The translations under genes were made by a program, and so were the position numbers. From positions 32,547,708-32,611,707 of the forward strand of contig LR990039.1 of the NCBI GenBank assembly GCA_905147135.1: a DNA stretch of 64,000 nt. Direction: 5' to 3'. Positions 1 through 11,551 of this stretch are shown here, piece after piece (within the stretch, counting starts at the first letter, position 1; each line of letters starts with the position of its first letter). Below the pieces are notes generated by a model that was not told the DNA's origin, did not search any database, and saw only the letters and a list, made by a program, of their open reading frames with translations. The stretch is from Blastobasis lacticolella (lineage: Eukaryota; Arthropoda; Insecta; Lepidoptera; Blastobasidae).

Positions 1-1440
1 GGAGCACCATAAAATTGGATTTTCTTTAAATAGACAAAAAACATATAACAATTTTTTCTAACAAATTAAATTGTAACTTAGTCGGCAAAGATTACAACTG
101 TATCACGAAAACACGAATGAATTGATCTAGATTTCATTATTGACATTCATGACATGACACATGAGAAGCGAGTGAAGTTATGTCACACTTAAAATTTTTG
201 TCAAATAACAATAATATTTTATTTTTTAAATTTGTCATCTGGTGCGGAGTTCTAATTCAATTTAAAATTTGAGTTCGCATTATTTAGGGTACTTCCTAGA
301 CCGTGCAACTACATACTAATGGATGGCCCTCCTGTTAATTTTTCAGTAAATATTGAGAGATTGTTATGATACTTTGCGGTTTTGTTTTAAATATCCTACT
401 CAACTAGTAGTATTCGACTTTGTCCAGAGCGAAATGCCGTGTAACATTATTTTAAAATATTTTCTTATATATTTTATCACAGTGCTTTTGCATATTAAAA
501 ATAAGCTGTCTTACATTTTCTAAAAACTTCACTTAAGGATACATAAATAACACTAAAAATTGCCATAAAATAAGTATGGTTAATCCTGTCCAAAATCGGC
601 ATACATTATCCATATATTCAACATCTTCACCTTTCAAAGTTGAACCAGAGATTGAACATGAGACTTGAACTGATATATAAACTCGTAATAATACAAATAA
701 ATGTGTTCCTCGCACACACAAACTCGTGGTGTTACAAATAATCGATATTCCGATAACATTCTCTTTTTCAAATGTTGTTGTATATGATGCAACTTTAAAT
801 TCCTGCAACCTGGTACAAAACAATGAGTTAAAGTATTGGGTGTTCTTGAATAGCTAAGCAGACGTATTGACTTAACAGGTGCAGGTTGAGCATAATTGTC
901 TCACATTTTTAATTTTTTCTTCTACAACATTATTGGCTTTGCCAGCATGCATTGCAAACTCGTGCATCATTAGTTGGAGTCTGAAAAATTAAAACATAAA
1001 ACAAATTGCAATCTACACTTAAAGTATGAGAACCCTTCGGACCAGTGCTCTCTAATAATACAGTACTTGTATTATTCGTGGCCAGTACTTCGCGCACATT
1101 CATACCATTTCTGTTTTCTTTCAACGTTGTTGGTTCAATGGTCAATCCTTTTCCATATTTGTTCAAATCTTCTCTAACCTATGAAAATGAGCATTTTTGA
1201 GGTAGGAATAACAAAATTTATTATTATCTTTTAAAAGCTTAGTAGGCTGCTTCTGTAAAAGTAGTAGGTACACTATCTACTGCTAGGATGTAATACTTAC
1301 ATTATAAAAAAAATCAAAACATTTATGAACATTTCTTAGACTGAGCAACATTTTTATTAGAAATATACAAAATAAACAGACTCACCTAACTTAACACTCA
1401 ACTAAAAAATATACACAGATATTTTACATCAGTCTTTAAA
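1..1440. other. AT-rich stretch without a recognised gene
   Basis: I recognise no gene here. Two open frames on the minus strand (533-823 and 930-1166) have no family signature I can name. The first ends in a hydrophobic stretch (GLTILILWQFLVLF) that could span a membrane. The second ends in a CxxC-like pair (VCNACW) after what could be a short intron ending in TTTTTCAG. Neither has enough length or context to be called real. Confidence 0.4.
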
Positions 1441-1477
1441 AAGCTCGCCTCTGACAGTACCTGAAGCAAAGGTTGGC

Positions 1478-1506
1478 ACGGAATTATATTTGCAATATAA
1501 TTCCGT
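1478..1506. repeat. Perfect short hairpin
   Basis: Two 13-nt arms (1478-1490 and 1494-1506) are exact reverse complements around a 3-nt loop. The arms are AT-rich with GC ends. It lies in otherwise unassigned DNA. It may be the end of a small inverted-repeat element, but no partner or target duplication is visible. Confidence 0.55.
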
Positions 1507-1789
1507 TTAGTGCGACCCTCTGGTAACAGCCGTGACCGTCTACCCCTTCTTTGCGACAGTGTACTACCACACCACACACAAACAGATTGATGACAAAATT
1601 GTCAAAGCCCCCCGTCATTAGCATTGGCTAGTCTATTGGCATGTTCTACTGCCTCAAATTCAGAGCACTCTCGACTTCGACTTCATTGGATACCTGTAAC
1701 AAATGAAACAATTAATAAAACGTCTTTATTACACCAGTACTAACAAGTATTAAGAAAAGGTAAAATACTAATACATATACACATACACA

Positions 1790-1985
1790 CTCGCGCCCGC
1801 ATCCCGTAGGCGTAGGCAGAGACTATCGACTGCGACAAGCTACTACCGAGTGGCGTCCTCTACCGACCTCTATTCACAATCGCACAATATATAACTTTCG
1901 TAAGCCGTTTTTTTCCATCTTCTCCACGTGTCTAAACCATCTCAACATACCTCTTTCAATCCTAGTCAGCCTTTAGCTTACAAGG
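1790..1985 (-). pseudogene. RTE-like non-LTR retrotransposon, C-terminal scrap
   Basis: Read on the minus strand, the segment gives GMLRWFRHVEKMEKN followed by a VGRGR motif. This matches the layout 'LRWFGHVERM...GRGRP' that closes the reverse transcriptase polyprotein of RTE-like elements. Only about 60 codons remain and at least one stop interrupts them, so this is a dead fragment. It would normally lie close to the element's 3' end. Confidence 0.6.
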
Positions 1986-2085
1986 AATTCTTAACATATT
2001 AATTATACAACTAAACTCGCGTTCTTTACACATATTATTGTATTCAACGGGACTCACACGAAACGTACAATTTCGATATCACTAC

Positions 2086-2281
2086 ATAGTATAAAACAAA
2101 GTCGCTTTCTCTGTCCCTATGTCCCTTTGTATGCTTAAATCTTTGAAACTACGCAACGGATTTTGATGCGGTTTTTTTTAATAGATAGAGTGATTCAAGA
2201 GGAAGGTTTTTATGTAACAAAAAAAGGGTAGGTAAGGGTAATATAGGTGTACGCGTACGAAGTCGCGCCGGGTCCACTAGT
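2086..2281 (+). mobile_element. Helitron-like element end, copy 1 of a tandem pair
   Basis: The segment runs from ATAGTATAAAACAAAGTCGC through the widespread block ACGCAACGGATTTTGATGCG and AATAGATAGAGTGATTC to a GC-rich end, GCGCCGGGTCCACTAGT. A hairpin-like GC terminus closing in CTAGT is typical of Helitron 3' ends, and arthropod non-autonomous Helitrons often carry this block. There is no coding capacity. It is followed directly by a second copy. Confidence 0.6.
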
Positions 2282-2474
2282 ATAGTATAAAACAAAGTCG
2301 CTTCCCGCCGTCTGTATCTATGTGCGCTTAGATCTTTTAAACCTCGCAACGGATTTTAATGCAGTTTTCAACAATAGATAGAGTGATTCAAGAGGAAGGT
2401 TTATAAGCAATAGAAAAAGGGTAGGTATTGATAAAGTAGGTGTACGCGAACGAAGTCGCGCCGGGTCCACTAGT
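2282..2474 (+). mobile_element. Helitron-like element end, copy 2 of a tandem pair
   Basis: This is a diverged direct repeat of the preceding 196 bp, with the same start (ATAGTATAAAACAAAGTCGC), the same central block and the same CACTAGT terminus. It starts within a base of the point where copy 1 ends. Tandem duplication of a terminal block is a known outcome of rolling-circle transposition, and I infer that origin here. Confidence 0.6.
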
Positions 2475-3289
2475 TTCTAATAAAAAAGCTTTGCACACAA
2501 TTTGCCGACAACGCTGAAAAGACGTATGTGACCCGGTGATTTTTGCATTTTTCCTGTGTACCTATATTACGACTTTGCGTCTTCTTTCACTCTGCCGTCC
2601 GTCCAGCACATACTAAAAATAATCCACAACATCTTTACCCTTTACACTACTACCCCCAGGATTGATGCCCAGAAAGCTGGCTGACTTTGACTCGTTGGAT
2701 AGCGATGCTAATCCGTTGCCTGAGTAACAAGCCAGCCTCCGGTCACCAGTGCTGTCATTAATTTTATTGGAACATTCTTTGAAGAAGTTTATCACACCAG
2801 GGCCCCACGTTTCCACCCCAGAACTAGTCTTTCATATTTCCTCCGCTTGTAAAATTGTATATAAAAATGCAATATAAATAGAATTACATCCCGTTATGCT
2901 GTTGCCACCACTGGCACGGGCAAACTGATCTAGCTGGTCTTCATTTGCTTTTACGAAACGCGACTGGTTCATACGCTGCATTTACTTGCTGAGACAGTTC
3001 GATAATGTTGTGAGTTGAGTCACGACCTCAGATGAGCCTTTCATTGTTGCCACTGCATCTTACAATTTTGTTTACACAACATCTTGGTAGTGGCAAAAAG
3101 CATACCTACTGCTTCAAAAACGCAAATCCAAAAACGTACAGGTTGCGATGGGCATATTGCTAAGTAAGTACGTTTATCCTTTATAGTCCTCATTAATAAC
3201 TTTACGTATACAATACTTAACATAGTACGTAACAGGATTTGGACAATTTAGCAATTGATCGTAAACGACTGTTAATCCTTGTAAAATCA
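2475..3289. other. No recognised feature
   Basis: I see no gene, tandem repeat or terminal repeat in this stretch. Short open frames on the minus strand (2613-2816 and 3041-3223) have no recognisable domain. Confidence 0.4.
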
Positions 3290-3629
3290 TAAATAATGAT
3301 CATGGCGTTAATGTCCCGGTTGTACTCTCGTGTACGAAGGCCCGGGGTCCGCCTTGACCATGATCCAGGATTTGGCGATCAGGTAAATACAGTGGAGCGG
3401 CTACAATCTGACCTCCGTGAACTTGCTACCAGGGGAACCTGACCAGATTGGATCATGGTTACAAATTCAGTTGTCTGAATTTACAGGTTTCACCGTAAGA
3501 GCATCGGCTAGAATTCAACTAATGTACATAACTCAGAAAAGAGTCAATGGTACATGGCCGCAGCGGGATTCGAACCCGGTACCCGTTCGGTTATGAGTCG
3601 GGTACTCGACCGCCCGGCCACCGACTCCC
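3290..3629 (-). mobile_element. tRNA-headed SINE, full length, type A
   Basis: On the minus strand the 5' end is a tRNA-like module with an A box (GTGGCCGGGCGG) and a B box (GGGTTCGAATCCC), ending GCGGCCATGTACC. The body contains AACCATGATCCAATCTGGTC, and the 3' end contains CAAGGCGGACCCCGGGCC followed by ACCGGGACATTAACG. The tail is shared with the RTE-like LINE at 18.2 kb. The elements at 23.6, 27.7 and 60.3 kb belong to the same family. The B box is well preserved, but there is no sign of a functional tRNA gene. Confidence 0.85.
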
Positions 3630-3645
3630 TTTTTTTTAGAGTAAT

Positions 3646-3863
3646 TAATTCTGTTTAAATATTTAACACTTTGTGTTGTCACTTCATGATGGAACTCTGA
3701 ATTAAATCACTTTTTGTACACTAGTTCCACTTTATTATACAATTTTATTAAATTGCAACCGGTTTCGAATTACTCATCTTCAGGCAATTATTTTATGTTT
3801 ATATTTAAATATAAAATAATTGCCTGTACAAAAAGTGATTTAATTCATAATTCTGTTTAAATT
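3646..3863. mobile_element. MITE-like nested inverted repeat
   Basis: Perfect 22-nt outer arms (3699-3720 and 3825-3846) enclose a second hairpin with 16-nt arms (3781-3796 and 3811-3826). The direct repeat AATTCTGTTTAAAT at 3646-3659 and 3850-3863 flanks the unit. This could be a target-site duplication of 14 bp, or an older repeat that was present by chance. There is no open frame. The element class is not determined. Confidence 0.6.
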
Positions 3864-4546
3864 CACTCATCAACTTCCTATGGCTAACTTAAAATACGCT
3901 AAGTGAGACACTATTCAGTCCTATAGGTTTAATTCGACGTGAGGTTTTTTTAGGTAGACGTATAATACTTATTAACATGATATTTTTTCCTATTTGTCTT
4001 CTAATAGGGGGTCGATTCCACGTTCAAATTTATGCTCTGATTTTTACCAACCAGTCTGTTCTATCAGTCTTTAGTCAGATCTATTTTATACGGCTTTCGT
4101 ACGGGAGTTTTAAATCGTTTTTAAAACACATATAGTACCCTAAAATGTCGTGTTTCACGTCCATTCGTAACCAGTTCACATTAGGCCGAAGATCCGTTTA
4201 CCTATATGTTTCCGGTGTACTTTTATATCTTTTTTTTAATGGAAATTCTTATTATCTTTAATTTTTAACCCCATTTCATGTAACCTTGAATTTATAGGAG
4301 AAATGTAAATATTAATCCTTGTGTTACAACAATTGCCTTGCTGGCAATTAAATACTGATCGGCACTCATTAGTAACGTGGACTCGTAGAGCGGTATTAGT
4401 GTATTGCAAAACTGTTCAATACATTTCCATTCCTTAAGGGTATCACAGGCAAATGAACGCTAATATTTGGGATATAAGCTCGAATATCCGTTTTGAAACA
4501 TCAAGTACGTTTAATTTCCATCGGGTTGGTATCGAAGATATCAGTA

Positions 4547-5420
4547 TCAGTATAACTTACTGCCATCTGCTATTTCTTGGACCATAGTTCGGTTCCTTAA
4601 AAGTTTATCCTTGGCTTGTAAATTCCTTTTAAATACTCTCCTTTGCACTTTAATCAGAGTGGTAGCGTCATTCACGATAGCCAAAGCAGCTTGCGCGACT
4701 AAATTTAACTTGTGGGCATAACACCCGAAGTGTGGCCTTGGCTCCAGTATGCGAGCTGCACTTTCCATATTTGTTGCATTGTCACTCACCAAAAAGTTTG
4801 TTTTTATTTCGCCACTCTTCAGATACTGCCCTTGTACCTTGTGGTGAATTGGCTCTGGTATGGGATCCTTCCAATGAACACCACTGTATCGATGTAAACT
4901 TCAGCGTCAAATGGCCAGTAATAGCCATGTTCCATACACCGTTTTAGAGGTTCAGCAATCTACTGTTGTACAGATGCTATCGCAGAACTCATTTACTATC
5001 TGCTTCATTGCTGTAAAACGAGAATCGTATTCTGCATCGAGCAGAATTGTCGACAGCACTTTTCTATTTGGTAATGTGTATAAAGGGTTTAAAGCAGCTG
5101 CGAACGCTTTAATCCTGCATCATCAACAACACTAACGGACTGGCAATCTACAGCAACCATATTCAAAAGCAATTTAGCTAAACGATATTTTTCGTTTAAT
5201 TCTAATTTTCGAGGTATGTAGTTTTCTATAGTACTTTTCTGAATCTTTCTTGGTGGCATGCCGGAATGACCTGCGAGTCACCAGTTAACAGCGAGCGAAC
5301 AGCAATACAAGATTCGCCGCTAGCCAAAACCATTAGCAAATTGTCAATAACAGTTGCTACTCCATCACCCAACAGCCCCAGAATCTGTAATACATAGAAG
5401 ACCACTATCACCACCCATGC
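4547..5420 (-). pseudogene. hAT-superfamily transposase relic (ZBED1-like)
   Basis: The clearest part, about 81 codons at 4547-4792, reads VSDNATNMESAARIL and then HFGCYAHKLNLVAQAA. This is the SDNAxN...CxxHxLNL block of hAT transposases and of the ZBED proteins derived from them. Upstream pieces in other frames up to about 5414 continue the same protein, for example STIENYIPRKLELNEKYRLA and LNPLYTLPNRKVLSTILLDA. Several frameshifts and stops break the frame. The N-terminal BED finger and the C-terminal dimerisation region are not seen. The element is inactive. Confidence 0.75.
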
Positions 5421-5639
5421 ATTCAGAAACTAAGTATCACGCCACCCATAACATTTTAAGTCATAATCTTACCAGTGCATTGCATGAGGCAAAAAACGTG
5501 TGTATATTTACAAAAAATTAAGCCTGGGCAACATCGGGATTTAATTGATTTTGAAAAGTGGAACACCTGATGTAGAACTATATACACTACCTAAACCATA
5601 AAATATATGGAAACGCCTTAGCAAAAGTTATCAGGAACA

Positions 5640-5775
5640 TCTAATGTGGAACTCTAAGAGACATGTATGTATGTATGTATGTAAACTCTTTATTGCAATT
5701 AAAAAGAAATACAGTAGGTAGAAAAATATCATTTTACAAAGCAAAGGCGGGCTTATCCCACAATGGGATTATAAA
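5640..5775 (-). mobile_element. 3' end of a non-LTR retrotransposon with (TACA)n tail
   Basis: The plus strand carries ATGTATGTATGTATGTATG followed by TAAACTCTTTATTGCAATT and a block ending GGCGGGCTTATCCC. On the minus strand this is a 3' UTR closing in AATAAAGAGTTTA and a (CATA)n tail. Many insect LINE copies end this way. No coding sequence remains next to it. Confidence 0.5.
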
Positions 5776-5999
5776 TATATAGAAATAAGTTGTTCAATGT
5801 GATCAGCATTCTTGTTGACGTATGAAATTTAGATATCAGTCCGGCAACGCTATAACATATATGGAAATTACGCCCAATCAGAAGTTGTTCTGCGTGATAA
5901 ACATCAAAGATCTGGAAAATCTGATGTGAAACTCTAAGAGATTAGCTACATTATAACGAGAAAAGTTGTTCAGCGTAATAAGCGTTAACTCATTTCATA

Positions 6000-6580
6000 G
6001 TCTTCTAAGTCGTAGCACTCTTGGCAGAGTGGTTTTGGTCGTCATAGGTTGGTGGCGCGCTTCACCAGTCGCCGCCATTCTTTCCTCATGGCTGCTTTTC
6101 CTGTGCACTCGTGAAGGGGCCCATTAAAATGTGTCTTTCTTACTTGGTTCGTCCAGCCAGAATGCCTTCCATACTACTTTGCAAAACTAGTATCTCTATG
6201 CTGGTGTTATCACGCCGAGACACGTGTCCAAAAAACGATAAATTATTCGGCTTTGGATTATCGAGGAAAGGCGATGCTTAACTTTAACGAATGGAGGCAT
6301 TGGTGCGAAAGTCAGTCCATGATATTTTCCTCAAGCACCACATCTCAAGAGTATCTTTCTTTCGACGTCTCGTAGGGTCCATGTCTCTGCCGCATAGAGG
6401 AATATAGAGAAAACGAGCGCTCGCATATTTTGCACATAGTAGATATTATATAATAATAACATAGCTAGGGGTAGCACGTGGAGGTTGTGGGTAACAGTTT
6501 TGATTTTCAAAATATTTTTTACATATTGTTCACTAGATTTTTCACAATTCCAGTTGTAGCCCTGCATATTTCTTCATAAA
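6000..6580 (-). pseudogene. RTE-like reverse transcriptase, C-terminal relic
   Basis: The minus strand reads VFSIFLYAAETWTLRDVERK (6331-6567) and further on LSFFGHVSRRDNTSIEILV and EGILAGR (about 6150-6240). This order, 'YGAETWTL...FGHVxRR...G.R.G', marks the end of RTE-type polyproteins. The frame changes at least twice and the palm with its catalytic YADD is absent. Together with the scraps at 1.8, 18.3, 26.2 and 28.4 kb it shows a history of RTE-like activity. Confidence 0.65.
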
Positions 6581-7073
6581 CAATTATGTGTTTTTATTTA
6601 AGATGATGTTTCAAATTCGTAATTGTTGATTTATACTTACGAAAACTCGCCCTTTCTTAGCTGCAGACGTGAAAAAAAATTAATCCTTAGCTGTTTATGG
6701 TGCGCTACGAAAAAATGTAAATGTGTCAGTATAATACTCAGCTGCTTATGTTGAGGTTTTGTTTATCTAGTGTATTCTACAGCAAAACTGAATTGAATTA
6801 AGAGTGTAAAACATGTGATAAAAATTTTTCAACAAAAACATCATCAAAATAACGTGGTCATTCGAACACATCGGAAACAATCAACCCGATTATGTAAAAA
6901 AATTACATATTTGATTGATTGATTTTAAATTTAATGGAATGCATGGAAATGGAAACCATTCTTTCAGAATCCTTGAGGAACTTTTTACACGTAACTAATC
7001 CAGAATATGTTGTACTTAATCGTCCCAAATTGATTTAAAATATCGAATATTTATTTAAGCAAAAGCAGGAAGC

Positions 7074-7325
7074 GTTGGTTGCCAAGCGGTTAAGGTATCC
7101 GACTCGTAAGCGAGAGGTACCGGGTTCGAATCCCACTGCGGCCATGTACCAATGCTGTGTTAGACATGTACATTACTTGAATGCACCAATGCTTTTATGG
7201 TGAGGGTAATCTCGTGATGATACCTGTACATACAGGCGACACATTTGTGTAACCATAGGCTGCGGTGACTGTTTACCATCAGGCAGGCCGTAAGCTTGTT
7301 TGCCACCTTAGTGGTATAAAAAAAA
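7074..7325 (+). mobile_element. tRNA-headed SINE, type B (different 3' tail)
   Basis: The head (GTTGCCAAGCGGTTAAGG, then GGTTCGAATCCC and GCGGCCATGTACCAATG) is closely related to the type A SINEs. The 3' part differs: it runs GTGACTGTTTACCATCAGGC, GTAAGCTTGTTTGCCACC and an A-rich end. This tail resembles the 3' UTR of a different insect LINE group (CR1/Jockey or R1-like, not resolved). So related heads are joined to different LINE tails in this genome. Confidence 0.8.
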
Positions 7326-8330
7326 TTCCGCTGCCACTATCTTTCGAGGAATCATTTAACTTCTGATACTGCTTCCATTCGGAATTCTCGACTTTCTCAT
7401 CTCGACTTTGATACTTGGATATAAGTTTAGATGCACTTCAAACACTTCGACTATAAAATAAAATGTAAGTGGTTCTCACTGCTCCGAGTCTGTTAAGACC
7501 CACCTAGTCGTTGCTGGCGACAGTATTTGTGTATTTCTATTTTAAAAAATTGAATCACGTCTAGAATTTTTTGAGCGTCTGTAGCTGCGGCTAAAGTGTG
7601 AACTGATATTTACGAAATATTAGTTATCACAAATCTTCAACGTTATTAATAGTTTTGAGCACGCTTTTGATGGTACTAGGTGTATTACGTGACAGCTGTA
7701 TTTTACACACAATTTTTCTTCTTTCAACTTTGAGAACACCAAGTTGGGCTGAACCACCATACAATTCGTAGTACTTGACGAGAAACCAACCAGCGGTGCT
7801 GCCTATCTCAGGGGGCAGCTTGAATTTTACATATGAGAATTTGACACTACGTCATCTACGCTGCCCACTGACCATAGAGAATACCTGTAGGATTATTAAT
7901 GTCAAATTCAGTTCGCTGAGATAGCCAACAGCCACGCTGGGTACTTAATGGGTAATTTTTGTTTTTAATTGCCTTTAGTAGTGCTGAAAACAAATGTTAT
8001 TGCTGTTACTTCTCCGGAAGGCATCCCCATCATCATATCGAATTACTGAGTCTACCCAATAGCCGTAATTGTTAACTAAAATTGCTTTACGGAATTCGTC
8101 TCGTTCATAGGTAATTACAGCGAAATACGATGCAGGCTCTTGCATAGCCGAATATTTGGTTAACCATAGATTTAGTAAGTAATAATAGGAATTATCGTAT
8201 CGCATAAAAATAACAAATTGTATGAGTTTAAAAAAGGGTAAAGTTGTGCGTTATGCAGTTTTGGCATGTTGTTGTGAATAGTATATGTAGAATGTAGAAG
8301 TAGCAGAAGCCATTCCGGAAAAAAGACAAA
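7326..8330. other. No recognised gene; one small inverted repeat
   Basis: Apart from the inverted-repeat unit at 7801-7926 I see nothing assignable. A 76-codon minus-strand frame (7975-8205) is rich in Tyr and Asn and shows no known motif. Confidence 0.4.
7801..7926. mobile_element. Small MITE candidate with CTATCTCAG ends
   Basis: The left end GCCTATCTCAG...TTGAATTT is inverted at the right end (AAATTCAG...CTGAGATAGCC), giving imperfect arms of about 25 nt around 75 bp of non-coding DNA. The end sequence resembles the left terminus of the Harbinger-like element at 50.3 kb (GGCTATCTCAG). A non-autonomous relative is possible. No clear target duplication is visible. Confidence 0.4.
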
Positions 8331-8336
8331 TACCCC

Positions 8337-10500
8337 TTGTGGGGAGGAGGGTTAATAACCCAGAAAAGCCTAAAACTATTTTCTTCCTTGAAAGTTGTAC
8401 TTTTTTCATATAAAGGCTTAAATAAAGTGTATACCAGAAAAAAAAATAGTCACCTCTGGAAACCCTGGAAAATGAGCTCCCATATATGGGTCGGTCGGCA
8501 TAACCAGTCCTATTTACTTCAATGCTTTCAACAATATGTGGGATTATAAATAAAACCCATTTTATTGAAAAATATATATTAATTTAAGTTTTTTATAGTG
8601 TTACTTTTATGAAAATTTTATGCAGTATGGTAATAAAAAAACATTATTTGGGATGTAGGTAAATATGAGTTACACTTCACGCAAATATAATTGCAGCTTT
8701 TTTTACATATTTTGCATTTTAGTATCTTACCAACATAGTTTATTAGATGACCTCATTTATCGTATCTTGAATCTTCAAGGTGTCTTTTTGGTGCAGGACA
8801 AGGCCCACGTTTTTCACACCGTCTATGAGTTTCTAATAAAGCTCTTTTCGTGTAAAAGAGGGGTAGATGTGAAATAATTATCAAAGAAAATATGAAAAAC
8901 AATGTTGGGGTACATCGTTTGAAGACTATTTGCATACTGTAATATGACACTACCACCTAGCCCAAATTTCTTGTAAATATATGGTAGTTGTGCCGACTGA
9001 CCTTGGTAAGGGTCAAACCAAATTATGTAACCTAGGCGAGTAGTCCCGACCCAATATTTACATCCCCATTGGATCGGCTTACCCCTGATGAACTGCTTAC
9101 AACTGTGACCGCCGTAATAAGGAATCAAGCCTCGTCGACACTATGCATCTCTTCAACAGGTGCATATTCTTGGAAAATAGCATTTAGTAAACAAAATAAA
9201 GGCCACATTTTAGCGAATTTATCACTTTGGATCTGAATCAATGAGTTGTCACAACAATGTAAATGGTTCATAATATATGTAAATCTATCACGAGATAGAG
9301 ATCAATTCACAATCAGACGAGTTTTCCCAATACATACGACGTCTTGGTAAGGATACATACCCACTATAAAGTAGTATTCCAATGAAGCATTTCATTTCAC
9401 TGTGAGTTACATTGCCTGATTTATTTTTCTGTGAAGCGTACAGATTCGTATATTCCACGAGCAAATTTATAACAGTGTCGTTGAATAATTGCTCACAATA
9501 CTTTACTAAAGAACGTAACTCGTTTTTGGGACCTTCTAAAGGTTGGAAACTAGGGAACTCATTTGATCTGTGTCGATTCCTCCATTCATAATTTTTATTT
9601 TGTACAGATGTAGGGCGAATAATATCTTCCAGACTTGTAGATGAAGTTGACCTTGGCTGTTGAATCAACTGTTCAGGATCTCCTAGACGGGTAGATGGCC
9701 TTGGCTGTTCAATGAGTGGTCTCTTTTCTATTCGGGCCAAAGGAATGTCATCTTCACTCTCCGATTCACAACTAGTCCAATTGCCATAATTAGCTTCTGC
9801 AGGTGCACCTAACAAAAGAACCTGATAAGTTGTGTATGGTGATATTATTCTCTTGTCCAGAATCCTAATCAGTAACAGCAGCATTCGCGTTATCTGGTGG
9901 TTCGAATGTGATATATTCTGGGACCGGATCATTACTATTCTCTAACGCGTTCAAAATTTTGTGTAGCAATAACGGCTTTGATCTGAAATAACAAAAACAA
10001 GTTTATTTACTCAACAGTTCCAAAGTACTGACTGTGGTTGTGCCGACGCGCCCATGTATGGGTTCATGGACTTTCCGGCTAAAAAAATCGTATAGAAATG
10101 AAAATTATTACAATTTTAATTGCAATATGAATTCTAAAATGTTCCGTATGTTTCGTTGTTACTTCTATATTTTTGGCGTAATAACGATAAAGTGTTATAA
10201 ACTTACCTTTTAGAGGACATGTAACAATTTCCAATTCACTCTTTTTCACTTGCAAAAAACAACTAAAAGTAATCAACTGACTACGTTACTACAATTAACA
10301 GGTTATCGGCTAAAGTTTCTAAAAAACATGTGTAACTTGCATAAAATAAATGAAATAATGAGGGTGGAATTTTTTTATTTCTCATAACCCATGTATGGGT
10401 CGGTAGGTTCATTTGGGGGCGAAAGTGACTGAATCTGGACCGGAAAGGCGCAACGATGAAATCCCTAAAAACATTGAAATTCAGCTTAAGACCAATCACA
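8337..10500 (-). mobile_element. piggyBac-like element region with subterminal CCCATRTATGGG sites
   Basis: The transposase relic at 8690-9932 lies between copies of the palindrome CCCATATATGGG / CCCATGTATGGG: 8479-8490 on one side, 10051-10062 and 10388-10399 on the other. The 8479 and 10388 sites are each followed by TCGGT, and the 10051 copy is preceded by a related GCCGAC. Such subterminal repeats are plausible transposase binding sites. Exact TTAA-flanked ends were not identified, so the boundaries are approximate. Confidence 0.45.
8690..9932 (-). pseudogene. piggyBac-like transposase relic
   Basis: piggyBac enzymes cut and paste at TTAA using a DDD/D RNase-H fold. The N-terminal part (9288-9932, 214 codons) has an acidic, Pro-rich leader and then the domain start (MKCFIGILLYSGYVSLPRRR). 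A second frame carries RFTYIMNHLHCC and SVDEA. A third (8823-9128) has IPYYGGHSCKQFIRGKP and FDNYFTS, which hold the regions of the first two catalytic Asp residues. Frames change near 9290, 9130 and 8820. The sequence stops after the second Asp, so the last catalytic Asp and the C-terminal Cys-rich domain are missing. Dead copy. Confidence 0.8.
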
Positions 10501-10949
10501 GAACCAACAAAACAAAATCATAAAACACGAATATCTACATAGAACTATGCAAAGGACGTTCAATGTCTTCGCAAGTAAGATAAAAAATCTTGAAAATATA
10601 CTAAAAAGGTCCTCGGTAGCTAGCGAATGCGAAACATACAATTCGGAAGTAACGCAAGCGTCAGTGGTAGATGTGCGCCTACAGTCGAACTAGGACTGCA
10701 GTATGATCGTTAACAACCCTGGGCGATCGATACTAAGCAAAGAAACAAGTCAATATATATGCATCTGAGGCCGCGCCCTGGTTGAACGCAGCAAACAGAG
10801 CGACCGTTAGTAGGAAATGAAAGATGGAAAGATGGAACCCCAAAAGGAAACATCAAGTAGTTACGGGGCAAATAATGACAAAGAAATAGCTAAAATAGGT
10901 AATCTACAACATACAATCGAACCACACCGATAAACCAAAATTCCAAGAT
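10500..10949. other. No recognised feature
   Basis: There is no gene or repeat I can name. The stretch leads into the gag-like relic and may be the 5' part of that LTR element, but no LTR or primer-binding site was identified. Confidence 0.35.
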
Positions 10950-11400
10950 AAGACGGTGAGCCATCTAGTTACCTTCATTGAGGAACTAAGATGTTACCTG
11001 AACAAAATACCGGCGGGAGGAAAGGAGGTGGATATCATCTTTGACTTCCTGTCAGGGGCAGCTAGAAATTGGGTAAGGATTTATAAAAATCGGGACTTCT
11101 TGGAGACCTACTGGGAAGAAGCCGAGTAAAACGCGCTACGCAGAAAAATAGTAAACGGTTCCTGGGATAGACATACACATGCTACCATTTGACATTTGGA
11201 CATTTCTTGCACCTCGGCCAAGCACAAATGTTGACCTATAAAAGTCTGAAGAGACAGTTATAATGAGACACTTTTCCCGAATCATCTATGGATAATCTCG
11301 AAAACCGAAACAATACTAGATGCGATAGAAATTTTAAGAAATTTAGATGAAATCTCAATTTCAAAGCAACTACAATCCGGCGACAATTAATTAATTAATT
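10950..11400 (+). pseudogene. LTR-retrotransposon gag-like relic
   Basis: The plus strand reads VTFIEELRCYLNKIPAGG, then KEVDIIFDFLSGAARNWVRI (about 10960-11080). This resembles the capsid region of insect Ty3/gypsy-type gag proteins, where a helix-rich domain ends in a 'GxAxxWxR' motif. A stop follows at about 11130 and later fragments (LDAIEILRNLDEISISKQL) are in another frame. No protease, RT or integrase follows. The assignment rests on this motif pattern alone. Confidence 0.5.
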
Positions 11401-11551
11401 ATTAATCGAACCTCAACTAATCAAAATTATAGACAGGGCTGACTACCAACGAAACTACTAACGACGAAGGCGCCCAGAAAACGCGTCAACCGGACTAACT
11501 TAACGAAGCCAGCCGGCTACCAAGAAAAAAAAACTCCAGACAGAATGATGT

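Noticed and set aside
930..1166. Zinc-finger (ZAD-like) exon suggested by VCNACW
   Set aside because: Only one Cys pair, and the partner pair and neighbouring exons were not found.
7074..7145. A functional tRNA gene
   Set aside because: The A and B boxes are good, but the acceptor stem does not close and the sequence continues into a SINE body with LINE-like tail. The same applies to the heads at 3.6, 27.7 and 60.3 kb.
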